Source: Candidatus Neoflavobacterium equi
GTDB lineage: Bacteria > Bacteroidota > Bacteroidia > Flavobacteriales > Flavobacteriaceae
Assembly: GCA_018065745.1 (NCBI GenBank)
Contig: JAGHSS010000302.1
Coordinates: forward strand, 1-9,125
DNA length: 9,125 nt
Direction: 5' to 3'
Below are positions 1 to 7,343 of the stretch, piece after piece. The notes under the pieces are model-generated. The model was not told the DNA's origin. It ran no database searches and saw nothing but the letters and a program-made list of their open reading frames with translations. Within the stretch, counting starts at the first letter, position 1; each line of letters opens with the position of its first letter. Made by a program: the position numbers and the translations under genes.

Positions 1-22
1 ATAACGCTAATTCATTCAAAAT

Positions 23-1042
23 ATGAAATTAAAGACTTTTATTCTTCCTATATTTTTTTTTACTGCTTCTGGAATTTTTGCTCAATCTGGAGTAAAACCA
101 AACACCTTTAAAAAATTACTCAAGAATATCAACCCAACCACACTCCAAAAAGACCTGAACATAATTGCTTCTGACGCTATGGCAGGAAGGGATACAGGAA
201 GCGAAGGACAGAAAAAAGCAGGTTTGTATCTCATCAGCAGATATGAACAAATGCAAATACCACATCCTCCGTTGGCAGAAAGTTATTTCCAATACATACC
301 TGCTGCGTTTATGCAAAGACCCTACAGTCCAAAAATGAAGGACTCTGAAAACATTTGGGCATTCATAGAAGGTACAGATTTAAAAGATGAAATTGTCGTG
401 ATCTCTGCTCACTATGATCATGTGGGAACAAAGAATGAAGAAATTTACAATGGAGCTGACGACAATGGATCTGGAACAGCTGCACTATTAAGTATTGCTC
501 AAACTTTCCAGAATGCCAAAAAAATGGGATTGGGTCCCAGAAGATCTATTCTGTTCCTTCATGTAACTGCTGAAGAATATGGATTGCACGGTTCCAGATA
601 TTATGCAGAAAATCCACTTTACCCATTGCGCAATACGGTTGCAGATGTCAATATTGACATGATTGGAAGAATTGATGATGCCCATATCAAAGAATCAAAA
701 CCTTATGTATACGTCGTTGGCTCAGACAGATTGAGTACAGAACTACACAAGATCAACGAAGAAATGAATACCAAATTCATCAAGATGAACTTGGACTATA
801 AATACAACGACAAAAACGATCCTGAACAGATTTATTACCGTTCTGATCATTATAATTTTGCTAAAAAAAACATTCCAAGCATCTTTTATTTTAATGGAAC
901 ACACGCTGATTATCACCTTCCTGGGGATACCGTGGACAAGATCAATTTCAAGTATTTGAGCACAAGAGCACAATTGGCTTTTGCTACCGCATGGGAGATT
1001 GCAAACAGAGCGGAACGAATCAAAGTGGACGTTGTTGAATAA
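23..1042 (+). CDS. Exported M28-family zinc aminopeptidase/peptidase
   Basis: Predicted secreted or periplasmic di-zinc exopeptidase of family M28, which removes N-terminal residues from peptides. Residues 1-20 are a signal peptide (KLK, hydrophobic core, then GIFA before Q21), so the ATG at 23 is a convincing start. The metal-site motifs appear in family order: H130 in SAHYDH, D146 in GADDNGSG, the EE pair E184-E185 (general base and zinc ligand by family analogy), D212 in NIDMIGR, and H298 in DYHLPGDT. SDHYNF near residue 275 matches the conserved stretch before the last ligand. At 339 residues it is essentially a catalytic domain, with no PDZ, PA or C-terminal sorting domain visible. There is no Shine-Dalgarno sequence, and its promoter would lie upstream of the window. 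It is followed 74 bp later by the CLC gene, which seems to have its own promoter, so no functional link is implied. Substrate specificity cannot be read from the sequence. The family call is very secure. Confidence 0.93.
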   Translation: MKLKTFILPIFFFTASGIFAQSGVKPNTFKKLLKNINPTTLQKDLNIIASDAMAGRDTGSEGQKKAGLYLISRYEQMQIPHPPLAESYFQYIPAAFMQRPYSPKMKDSENIWAFIEGTDLKDEIVVISAHYDHVGTKNEEIYNGADDNGSGTAALLSIAQTFQNAKKMGLGPRRSILFLHVTAEEYGLHGSRYYAENPLYPLRNTVADVNIDMIGRIDDAHIKESKPYVYVVGSDRLSTELHKINEEMNTKFIKMNLDYKYNDKNDPEQIYYRSDHYNFAKKNIPSIFYFNGTHADYHLPGDTVDKINFKYLSTRAQLAFATAWEIANRAERIKVDVVE

Positions 1043-1085
1043 GTGATATTTTACCTCGTTTTTAAATATTAATTTCAGACTTTTG

Positions 1086-1092
1086 TACTTTG
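1086..1092 (+). promoter_or_regulatory. Possible -7 promoter element for the CLC gene
   Basis: TACTTTG resembles the Bacteroidota -7 box TAnnTTTG but is one base short between TA and TTTG. It would place transcription start about 20 bases before the ATG at 1117. The T-run near 1059-1063 is only a weak candidate for the -33 element. No terminator is visible between the peptidase and this site, so read-through from upstream is also possible. Confidence 0.42.
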
Positions 1093-1116
1093 TAATATCA
1101 AGAGACCACTCCTTAC

Positions 1117-2934
1117 ATGTTCAAGCAAACCAAACACCGCATTAAAAAATTCTTCTACAGCCTTTTCAAAGGCTTGGAACAAGCTTTGTATTTTTTACAA
1201 AGCATCCTTTCCCCAAGACAGTTCATTTACTTGTCTTGTGTATTGGTAGGGATTTCTTCTGCGCTGGCGGTATCAGTACTGAAGTATTTTGCACATACGG
1301 TATTTAAATTTGCCAATTATATGGACGGTCTCCTTCACCTTCCATATTCCAACAGTATATTGCCCATAATCGGTATTTTATTAACTGTTTGGATCATCAA
1401 CAAGGTGCTGGATGGAAAGATTGAAAAGGGTACTTCGCAAATCATGATTGCAGTGGCTAGGAAATCTGGAATCATGCCCAAAAAGCAAATGTATGCCCAA
1501 ATCATTACCAGCTCATTAACGGTTGGTATGGGAGGATCTGCCGGTTTGGAATCCCCAATTACGATCACTGGAGCTGCTTTTGGATCCAATTATGCACAAA
1601 AATACCGTCTCAATTACAAGGATAGAACACTCTTGCTTGCCTGTGGTGTAGCCGCCGGAATTGCTGCGGCTTTTAACGCTCCTATTGCTGGTGTTTTATT
1701 TGCTATTGAAGTGATTTTGGCTGACATGAGTGTTACCGCATTCATCCCAATTATGATTGCTTCTGCAACAGGGGCATTAACCACTAACTTGTTGGTTAAA
1801 GAGGAAATCTTACTGTCCTTTCACCAAAATTTATCGTATCAATCCCAAAACATTCCCTTTTATATCTTAATGGGTATTTTAGCTGGATTGGTATCTGTAT
1901 ACCACGCACGTATGTTCAGACGTGTGGAGGGATTTTTTGGCAGATTAAAATTAAAACCTTACAAAAAAGCACTTTTTGGAGCTACCATTTTGGGCTTTAT
2001 CATCTTTTTATTTCCTACCCTCTTTGGTGAAGGATATGAAAGTATCAAAGCACTGTCTTCCAATCACCCGGAAGTAATTCTGGAGAATTCCGTTTTGGAT
2101 GCTTATAAATCAAATCCTTGGATCCTGCTTTTATTTGTGGGCTTGACCATGATGATTAAAGTAATTGCTACCAGCTTGACACTTGGTAGTGGTGGTAATG
2201 GTGGTAATTTTGCCCCTTCCCTTTTTGTAGGCTCTTATTTGGGATTCTGCATGGCTAAATTTTTCTCACTGATTGGATTTCACAACCTCCCAATAACAAA
2301 CTTCACCATTGTGGGTATGGCAGGTGTATTGAGTGGTTTGTTTCACGCACCACTAACCGCTATTTTCTTGATTGCTGAAATTACCAGTGGTTATGGATTG
2401 ATGTTGCCACTCCTAATTGTTTCATCCATCAGTTTTGCCATTTCCAAAAAGATGGAAGGCTATTCAATGGACATCAAACACTTGGTGGATAAAGGTCAAG
2501 TATTCACCGCAGACAAAGACAAAAATCTTTTGAGTAGTATTGTAGTAAAAGATCATATAAAGAAAGATTTCATAGCAGTTTACAACAACCAATCGCTACA
2601 TGATGTCATCCAATACATTCAAAACAGCAATCAACTAATGTTCCCTGTGCTCAATGCAGAGCAACAGTATATTGGGGTCTTGAGCTTTGACAAAATCAAG
2701 CCCATACTTTTCAACGCATTTCAATTAAAACACAGCAAGCTGTCTGACTTCATACAGACCAATGGGGTGTTTGTTTCAAATTATGACACGGCAGAAACCG
2801 TTTTAGAAAAATTTGAAATTTCCAAAACAAGCATTTTATTCTATATTGAAGATCACAAGTGCCTGGGATATATTGAAAAACTTTCAGTATTAGACACTTA
2901 CAGAGATAAACTTAAATCTTTGAGAATTGAATAA
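1117..2934 (+). CDS. CLC-family chloride channel/transporter with C-terminal CBS pair
   Basis: Multi-pass inner-membrane anion channel or H+-coupled anion transporter of the CLC family, 605 residues. The membrane part covers about residues 35-450. The gating-glutamate motif is GLESP (E145, where consensus is GREGP). The following helix reads FNAPIAGVLFAIEV (E198, V199). The selectivity-filter segment GNFAP is at 363-367, and HAPLTAIFLIAE at 410-421 begins the late repeat helices. Residues about 475-530 and 542-600 look like two CBS domains, which in this family bind nucleotides or tune gating. By hand alignment to E. coli ClcA, the GSGIP serine region is GTSQI (105-109), the internal proton glutamate is V199, and the central tyrosine position is D452 (SMDI where relatives have SIYT). 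Transport versus channel behaviour is therefore open. The in-frame TAA at 1093-1095 makes ATG 1117 the first available ATG. No Shine-Dalgarno sequence is present. The family assignment is secure; ion selectivity is not. Confidence 0.93.
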   Translation: MFKQTKHRIKKFFYSLFKGLEQALYFLQSILSPRQFIYLSCVLVGISSALAVSVLKYFAHTVFKFANYMDGLLHLPYSNSILPIIGILLTVWIINKVLDGKIEKGTSQIMIAVARKSGIMPKKQMYAQIITSSLTVGMGGSAGLESPITITGAAFGSNYAQKYRLNYKDRTLLLACGVAAGIAAAFNAPIAGVLFAIEVILADMSVTAFIPIMIASATGALTTNLLVKEEILLSFHQNLSYQSQNIPFYILMGILAGLVSVYHARMFRRVEGFFGRLKLKPYKKALFGATILGFIIFLFPTLFGEGYESIKALSSNHPEVILENSVLDAYKSNPWILLLFVGLTMMIKVIATSLTLGSGGNGGNFAPSLFVGSYLGFCMAKFFSLIGFHNLPITNFTIVGMAGVLSGLFHAPLTAIFLIAEITSGYGLMLPLLIVSSISFAISKKMEGYSMDIKHLVDKGQVFTADKDKNLLSSIVVKDHIKKDFIAVYNNQSLHDVIQYIQNSNQLMFPVLNAEQQYIGVLSFDKIKPILFNAFQLKHSKLSDFIQTNGVFVSNYDTAETVLEKFEISKTSILFYIEDHKCLGYIEKLSVLDTYRDKLKSLRIE

Positions 2935-2981
2935 TTAGTTAATTGATCCTGCATCTAGCCATCAGATAACTTAAGATTTTG

Positions 2982-2989
2982 TATATTTG
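2982..2989 (+). promoter_or_regulatory. Promoter -7 box (TAnnTTTG) for uvrA
   Basis: TATATTTG matches the Bacteroidota primary-sigma -7 consensus exactly. It would start transcription about 12 bases before the ATG at 3006. No good TTTG -33 element is seen at the usual distance. The box overlaps a TTG at 2979 that opens the same reading frame, which argues that this TTG is not the start codon. Confidence 0.7.
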
Positions 2990-3005
2990 TGCTTTGCAAA
3001 AAAAT

Positions 3006-5837
3006 ATGTCAAATCAAGATAATACAATTGAAGTTCTTGGTGCTCGCGCCCATAACTTAAAAAATATAGATGTTTCCATTCCAAGGGAAAAACTAGTAGT
3101 GATTACTGGACTTTCAGGTTCCGGAAAATCATCATTAGCCTTTGATACTATTTATGCTGAAGGTCAACGCAGGTATATAGAGACTTTCTCTGCCTATGCG
3201 CGTCAGTTTTTGGGTGGTATGGAACGTCCAGATGTGGATAAAATTGATGGACTATCACCAGTGATTGCCATTGAGCAAAAAACCACGAGTAAAAGCCCAA
3301 GATCAACTGTTGGAACCATAACAGAGATCTATGACTTTATGAGGCTTTTATTTGCCAGAGGAAGTGACGCTTACAGTTACAACACTGGAGAAAAGATGGT
3401 TAGCTTCTCTGACGAACAAATCAAATCATTAATCCTTGAAGATTATAAAGATCAAAAGATAACGGTATTAGCACCCATCATCAGATCCAGAAAAGGGCAT
3501 TACAGAGAATTGTTTGAACAGATTTCAAAACAAGGTTTTGTAAAAGTCCGTGTGGATGGAGAAATCAGAGATATTGATTTTGGCATGAAGGTGGATCGTT
3601 ATAAAAATCACGACATTGAAACAGTAATCGACAGATTGCAAATCAAGGAAAGTGAGGAAACAGAGAAAAGGCTGGCAGAATCCATCAAAACAGCTATGTA
3701 TCACGGGGATGACATCATGATGATCATTGTTCATGGTACAGAAGAAGTACGTTACTTTAGTAGAAACTTGATGTGTCCAACCACGGGGATATCCTACCCT
3801 AGTCCGGAACCAAATTTCTTTTCATTTAACTCTCCAAAAGGAGCTTGTCCGCATTGTAATGGTTTGGGGATCACCAATGAAATTAATTTAAATAAAATCA
3901 TACCCAACAAAAGTATTTCCATTAAAAATGGTGGCTTTGCCCCTTTGGGTGAACAAAAGAGTACCTGGATTTTTAAACAGTTAGAAATCATTGCACTTAA
4001 ATACAATTTTAAAATGACAGATGCCATCAGCAAAATTCCTGAGGAGGCAATGGACATCATTTTAAATGGAGGTAAAGATAAATTCTCAGTTGAATCCAAA
4101 GTTTTGGGAATTACCAAAGACTACAAACTAGATTTTGAGGGAATCAACAATTTCATTAAAAATCAGTTTGATGAAAATCCATCGGCAACCATCAAAAGAT
4201 GGGCCAATGAATTCATGGATGAGGTAGTTTGTTCTCATTGTAATGGTACCAGATTGAGAAAAGAGTCGCTTTACTTTAAAGTAAACGGCAAAAATATTGG
4301 GGAGCTAAATACCCTAGATATCTCTGAACTTAAAATCTGGTTTGATGATTTGCACAACCACGTTTCTGAGAAACAATTGGCAATTGCATCAGAAATCATC
4401 AAAGAAATCAGTACCCGTCTTCAGTTTCTATTAGACGTTGGTCTGGATTACCTTTCCATGAGCAGAAGTTCTAAAACACTGTCAGGTGGAGAGGCTCAAC
4501 GCATCAGATTGGCAACACAAATTGGTTCTCAATTGGTGGGAGTTTTGTACATCCTTGATGAGCCAAGTATTGGATTGCACCAAAGAGACAATGAAAAACT
4601 TATACTTTCACTTGAAAAATTGAGAGATATTGGGAACTCAGTCTTGGTTGTTGAACACGACAAGGACATGATTGAACGTGCAGATTACGTGATTGACATT
4701 GGTCCTAAAGCAGGTAAATTTGGTGGTCAAATCATCAGTCAAGGAACACCAGATGAGCTATTAAAAGAAGATACATTAACTGCCAATTACATCAACGGTA
4801 AATTAGCTATTGAAATACCAAAAGAGCGCAGAGCTGGAAACGGCAAAAGCTTAAAGTTGAAAGGATGTACTGGAAATAACTTAAAAAATGTTGATGTAGA
4901 ATTCCCTTTAGGTAAACTGATTGTAGTTACCGGAGTTTCAGGAAGTGGAAAATCAACGTTGATCAATGAGACCTTATACCCTATATTGAATGAACATTTC
5001 TTCAATGCGGTTAAGAAACCAATGCCTTACAAAAAAATTGAAGGTTTGGAACACATTGACAAGGTGATTGCCATTGACCAAAGTCCTATTGGACGTACAC
5101 CAAGGTCAAACCCTGCAACATACACCGAGGTATTTACAGAAATAAGAAATTTATTTACCCAAACTCCGGAAGCTCAAATTAGAGGATACAAATCTGGAAG
5201 GTTCAGTTTCAACGTCAGCGGCGGTCGCTGTGCCACCTGTGAGGGTTCTGGTGTAAAAACCATTGAAATGAGTTTCTTACCAGATGTTTATGTTGAATGT
5301 GAAACCTGTCATGGAAAACGTTTCAACAGAGAGACATTGGAAATTAGATACAAAGGAAAATCTATTGCGGATATTTTAGAGATGACAGTTGATGAAGCTG
5401 TTGTATTCTTTGAAAACATACCTAAGATTTACAGAAAAATCAAAACCATCCAAGATGTTGGATTGGGATATATAACGCTTGGTCAGCAAAGTACAACACT
5501 ATCTGGAGGAGAAGCCCAACGCATCAAATTGGCAACAGAGCTGAGCAAAAAGGATACTGGAAATACGTTTTATATCTTAGACGAACCCACAACCGGACTT
5601 CACTTTGAAGACATCAGAGTTTTGATGGATGTGATTCAAAAATTAGTAGACAAAGGAAACTCAGTTCTAATTATTGAACACAATATGGATGTCATTAAAA
5701 TAGCAGATCACATCATTGACATAGGTTATGAAGGTGGTAAAGGAGGAGGTAAATTGATAGGTGCAGGTACTCCAGAAGAGATTGTTAAAAACAAAAAAAG
5801 TTTTACTGCGCAGTTTCTTAAAAAAGAATTATCTTAG
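3006..5837 (+). CDS. uvrA: Excinuclease ABC subunit A (UvrA)
   Basis: Damage-recognition ATPase of nucleotide excision repair; a dimer that loads UvrB on distorted DNA. It has 943 residues, normal for UvrA. The two ABC halves are clear: Walker A GLSGSGKS at 35-42, signature LSGGEAQRI at 492-500 and Walker [11 protein letters not shown] at 516-525; then Walker A GVSGSGKS at 643-650, signature LSGGEAQRI at 832-840 and Walker [11 protein letters not shown] at 857-866. The UvrB-binding region lies roughly at 120-250. Cysteine pairs occur at C281/C284, C409/C412, C742/C745 and C765/C768. The first zinc module reads CPTT at 257-260, so C257 remains but the second cysteine is T260. The start is ATG 3006: the frame is open nine codons further to TTG 2979, but that codon sits at the promoter box and the extra residues do not resemble UvrA. 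The LOG-family gene follows 27 bp later. SOS control cannot be judged, as no LexA-type site is recognised. Confidence 0.98.
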   Translation: MSNQDNTIEVLGARAHNLKNIDVSIPREKLVVITGLSGSGKSSLAFDTIYAEGQRRYIETFSAYARQFLGGMERPDVDKIDGLSPVIAIEQKTTSKSPRSTVGTITEIYDFMRLLFARGSDAYSYNTGEKMVSFSDEQIKSLILEDYKDQKITVLAPIIRSRKGHYRELFEQISKQGFVKVRVDGEIRDIDFGMKVDRYKNHDIETVIDRLQIKESEETEKRLAESIKTAMYHGDDIMMIIVHGTEEVRYFSRNLMCPTTGISYPSPEPNFFSFNSPKGACPHCNGLGITNEINLNKIIPNKSISIKNGGFAPLGEQKSTWIFKQLEIIALKYNFKMTDAISKIPEEAMDIILNGGKDKFSVESKVLGITKDYKLDFEGINNFIKNQFDENPSATIKRWANEFMDEVVCSHCNGTRLRKESLYFKVNGKNIGELNTLDISELKIWFDDLHNHVSEKQLAIASEIIKEISTRLQFLLDVGLDYLSMSRSSKTLSGGEAQRIRLATQIGSQLVGVLYILDEPSIGLHQRDNEKLILSLEKLRDIGNSVLVVEHDKDMIERADYVIDIGPKAGKFGGQIISQGTPDELLKEDTLTANYINGKLAIEIPKERRAGNGKSLKLKGCTGNNLKNVDVEFPLGKLIVVTGVSGSGKSTLINETLYPILNEHFFNAVKKPMPYKKIEGLEHIDKVIAIDQSPIGRTPRSNPATYTEVFTEIRNLFTQTPEAQIRGYKSGRFSFNVSGGRCATCEGSGVKTIEMSFLPDVYVECETCHGKRFNRETLEIRYKGKSIADILEMTVDEAVVFFENIPKIYRKIKTIQDVGLGYITLGQQSTTLSGGEAQRIKLATELSKKDTGNTFYILDEPTTGLHFEDIRVLMDVIQKLVDKGNSVLIIEHNMDVIKIADHIIDIGYEGGKGGGKLIGAGTPEEIVKNKKSFTAQFLKKELS

Positions 5838-5864
5838 ATGTCTTGCGATATAAAAAATATATAG

Positions 5865-6587
5865 ATGAAAGAAGAATTTGAAAATGAAGATTTAAAAATT
5901 CAGGACAAGTTTAAACAAAAAACTTGGAATGAAATTCGCTCAAACGATTCATGGGCCATATTTAAGATCATGTCTGAATTTGTTAACGGATATGAAAGCA
6001 TGGGGCGCATTGGGCCTTGTGTATCTATATTTGGTTCTGCACGTACAAAACCAGACAACAAATACTATCTGTTAGCAGAAAAAATTGCTTATAAAATATC
6101 TAAAGCTGGATATGGAGTCATCACTGGTGGTGGACCTGGTATCATGGAAGCTGGTAACAAAGGAGCACACTTGGGAGAAGGTACTTCTGTAGGTTTAAAC
6201 ATTGAACTTCCATTTGAACAACACTTCAACCCATATATTGATAAAGATAAAAACTTGAATTTTGATTATTTCTTTGTTCGCAAAGTGATGTTTGTCAAAT
6301 ATTCTCAAGGTTTTGTTGTAATGCCAGGTGGATTTGGAACGCTTGATGAAATGTTTGAAGCAATCACCTTGATTCAAACTAAGAAAATTGGTAAGTTCCC
6401 TATCATTTTGGTTGGAAGATCATTCTGGTCAGGATTGATGGACTGGATACAAAACGTTATTATTGATCAAGAACACAATGCTAATCCTGAAGACATGAAT
6501 TTGTTCCACATTGTGGATACAGAGGATGAGGTTTTGGCAGTACTAGACAATTTCTATAAAAAATACACTTTAAGTCCTAACTTTTAG
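5865..6587 (+). CDS. LOG-family (TIGR00730) Rossmann-fold protein, probable nucleotide phosphoribohydrolase
   Basis: Cytosolic Rossmann-fold protein of the LOG family, formerly labelled 'lysine decarboxylase'. Characterised members hydrolyse nucleoside 5'-monophosphates, including cytokinin riboside monophosphates, to the free base and ribose 5-phosphate. The phosphate-binding loop is GGGPGIMEA at 88-96. The hallmark PGGFGTLDE is at 154-162, preceded by R139-K140 in FFVRKVMF, matching the catalytic Arg and Glu of the family. An N-terminal extension of about 50 residues precedes the first Rossmann strand (CVSIFGSAR), as in the longer bacterial members; total length is 240. An in-frame TAG lies directly before ATG 5865, fixing the start. 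No TAnnTTTG box is present in the 27-bp gap after uvrA and a strong terminator follows, so the two genes are probably one transcript. There is no evidence that it works in DNA repair. The family is secure; the physiological substrate is unknown. Confidence 0.9.
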   Translation: MKEEFENEDLKIQDKFKQKTWNEIRSNDSWAIFKIMSEFVNGYESMGRIGPCVSIFGSARTKPDNKYYLLAEKIAYKISKAGYGVITGGGPGIMEAGNKGAHLGEGTSVGLNIELPFEQHFNPYIDKDKNLNFDYFFVRKVMFVKYSQGFVVMPGGFGTLDEMFEAITLIQTKKIGKFPIILVGRSFWSGLMDWIQNVIIDQEHNANPEDMNLFHIVDTEDEVLAVLDNFYKKYTLSPNF

Positions 6588-6592
6588 TCATT

Positions 6593-6622
6593 AAAATCCA
6601 GCATTAGCTGGATTTTTTTTTT
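6593..6622 (+). terminator. Intrinsic (rho-independent) terminator after the uvrA-LOG unit
   Basis: A perfect 10-bp stem (AAAATCCAGC / GCTGGATTTT) with an ATTA loop is followed by a T tract; ten T residues run from 6613 to 6622, the first four in the stem. It begins five bases after the LOG-family stop codon. It separates this unit from the two-component genes. Confidence 0.92.
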
Positions 6623-6647
6623 ACCATTTCTTTACAGATTTCGTTAG

Positions 6648-6655
6648 TATCTTTG
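6648..6655 (+). promoter_or_regulatory. Promoter -7 box (TAnnTTTG) for the two-component operon
   Basis: TATCTTTG matches the Bacteroidota -7 consensus exactly and lies between the terminator and the response regulator. TTTC at 6627-6630 is a possible -33 element, with 17 bases between them. Predicted transcription start is near 6660, leaving a leader of only about 12 bases. Confidence 0.72.
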
Positions 6656-6671
6656 TATAAACATTTGAATT

Positions 6672-7343
6672 TTGAAAATACTAGTTATAGAAGATGAGGT
6701 TGCTTTAAGTGATATCATCAAAAAAACCCTTACTGCAGAGCATTATATCGTTGAAACTGCAGACCGTTTGAGCAAAGCCATGGATAAAATCGCAACCTAT
6801 GACTATGATTGCATCCTGCTTGATATCAACCTTCCAGACGGAAATGGGTTGGATTTGCTCAAAGAGATTAAACGCATGAAAAAATCAGAATCTGTATTGA
6901 TAATTTCGGCAAGAAATTCTGTAGATGACAAGGTAGCAGGATTGGATTTAGGAGCTGATGATTATTTGGCAAAACCATTTGAACTCATAGAATTACACGC
7001 AAGAGTAAAATCAATCATCAGAAGAAAATACAGCGATGGAATTCAGTTCATCACCTATCAAAACATACAGTTAAATCCTGAAAATAGAGAAATCACCATC
7101 AACAACAAACAAGTCACTTTAAATCGAAAAGAATTTGATTTGTTACATTATTTTTTAGTGAGACCAGAAAAATTAGTACAAAAAACAGCCATAGCAGAAG
7201 CTATTTGGGGAGATTTCGCTGACCAATCTGACAGTCTTGATTTCATCTATTCACAGATTAAAAACCTGAGAAAAAAGTTAAAAACAGCAGAGGCAACCTG
7301 TGATATACAAGCAGTATATGGAATTGGCTATAAACTTATCTAA
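6672..7343 (+). CDS. OmpR/PhoB-family response regulator (TTG start)
   Basis: Cytosolic DNA-binding response regulator, 223 residues, normal for the family. Receiver domain at about 1-118: acidic pair E7-D8, phospho-acceptor D51 in LLDINLPDG, switch residue S79 in IISAR, Y98 and K101 in ADDYLAKPF. A winged-helix output domain occupies about 124-223, with the recognition-helix region near SLDFIYSQIKNLRKKL (188-203) and the closing wing YGIGYKLI. The start is read as TTG 6672 because the first strand, KILVIEDE, follows it directly. A TGA at 6666-6668 blocks any upstream start in this frame, and the next ATG is codon 37, inside the receiver. No Shine-Dalgarno sequence precedes it. Its stop codon shares one base with the kinase start (TAATG), which indicates translational coupling, and the kinase is the expected partner. 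Target genes are unknown; the downstream PepSY-like gene is a candidate. Confidence 0.94.
   Translation: MKILVIEDEVALSDIIKKTLTAEHYIVETADRLSKAMDKIATYDYDCILLDINLPDGNGLDLLKEIKRMKKSESVLIISARNSVDDKVAGLDLGADDYLAKPFELIELHARVKSIIRRKYSDGIQFITYQNIQLNPENREITINNKQVTLNRKEFDLLHYFLVRPEKLVQKTAIAEAIWGDFADQSDSLDFIYSQIKNLRKKLKTAEATCDIQAVYGIGYKLI

Noticed and set aside
1043..1085. Search for a terminator after the peptidase gene
   Set aside because: No GC-containing hairpin followed by a T run was found; only a short T stretch at 1059-1063.
2191..2208. Tandem DNA repeat GGTGGTAAT x2
   Set aside because: It encodes the glycine-rich GGNGGN part of the CLC selectivity-filter region and is explained by protein constraint.
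2933..2944. AT-only palindrome near the CLC stop codon (AATTAGTTAATT)
   Set aside because: Short, without G or C in paired positions and without a following T tract, so it is not a credible terminator or operator.
3794..4117. A 107-codon minus-strand open frame inside uvrA
   Set aside because: It lies wholly antisense to conserved UvrA coding sequence and shows no family resemblance. The same applies to the other minus-strand frames in the window.
3111..5610. Repeated Walker A and LSGGEAQRI segments, looking like a gene duplication or fusion
   Set aside because: Two ABC modules in one chain is the normal architecture of UvrA.
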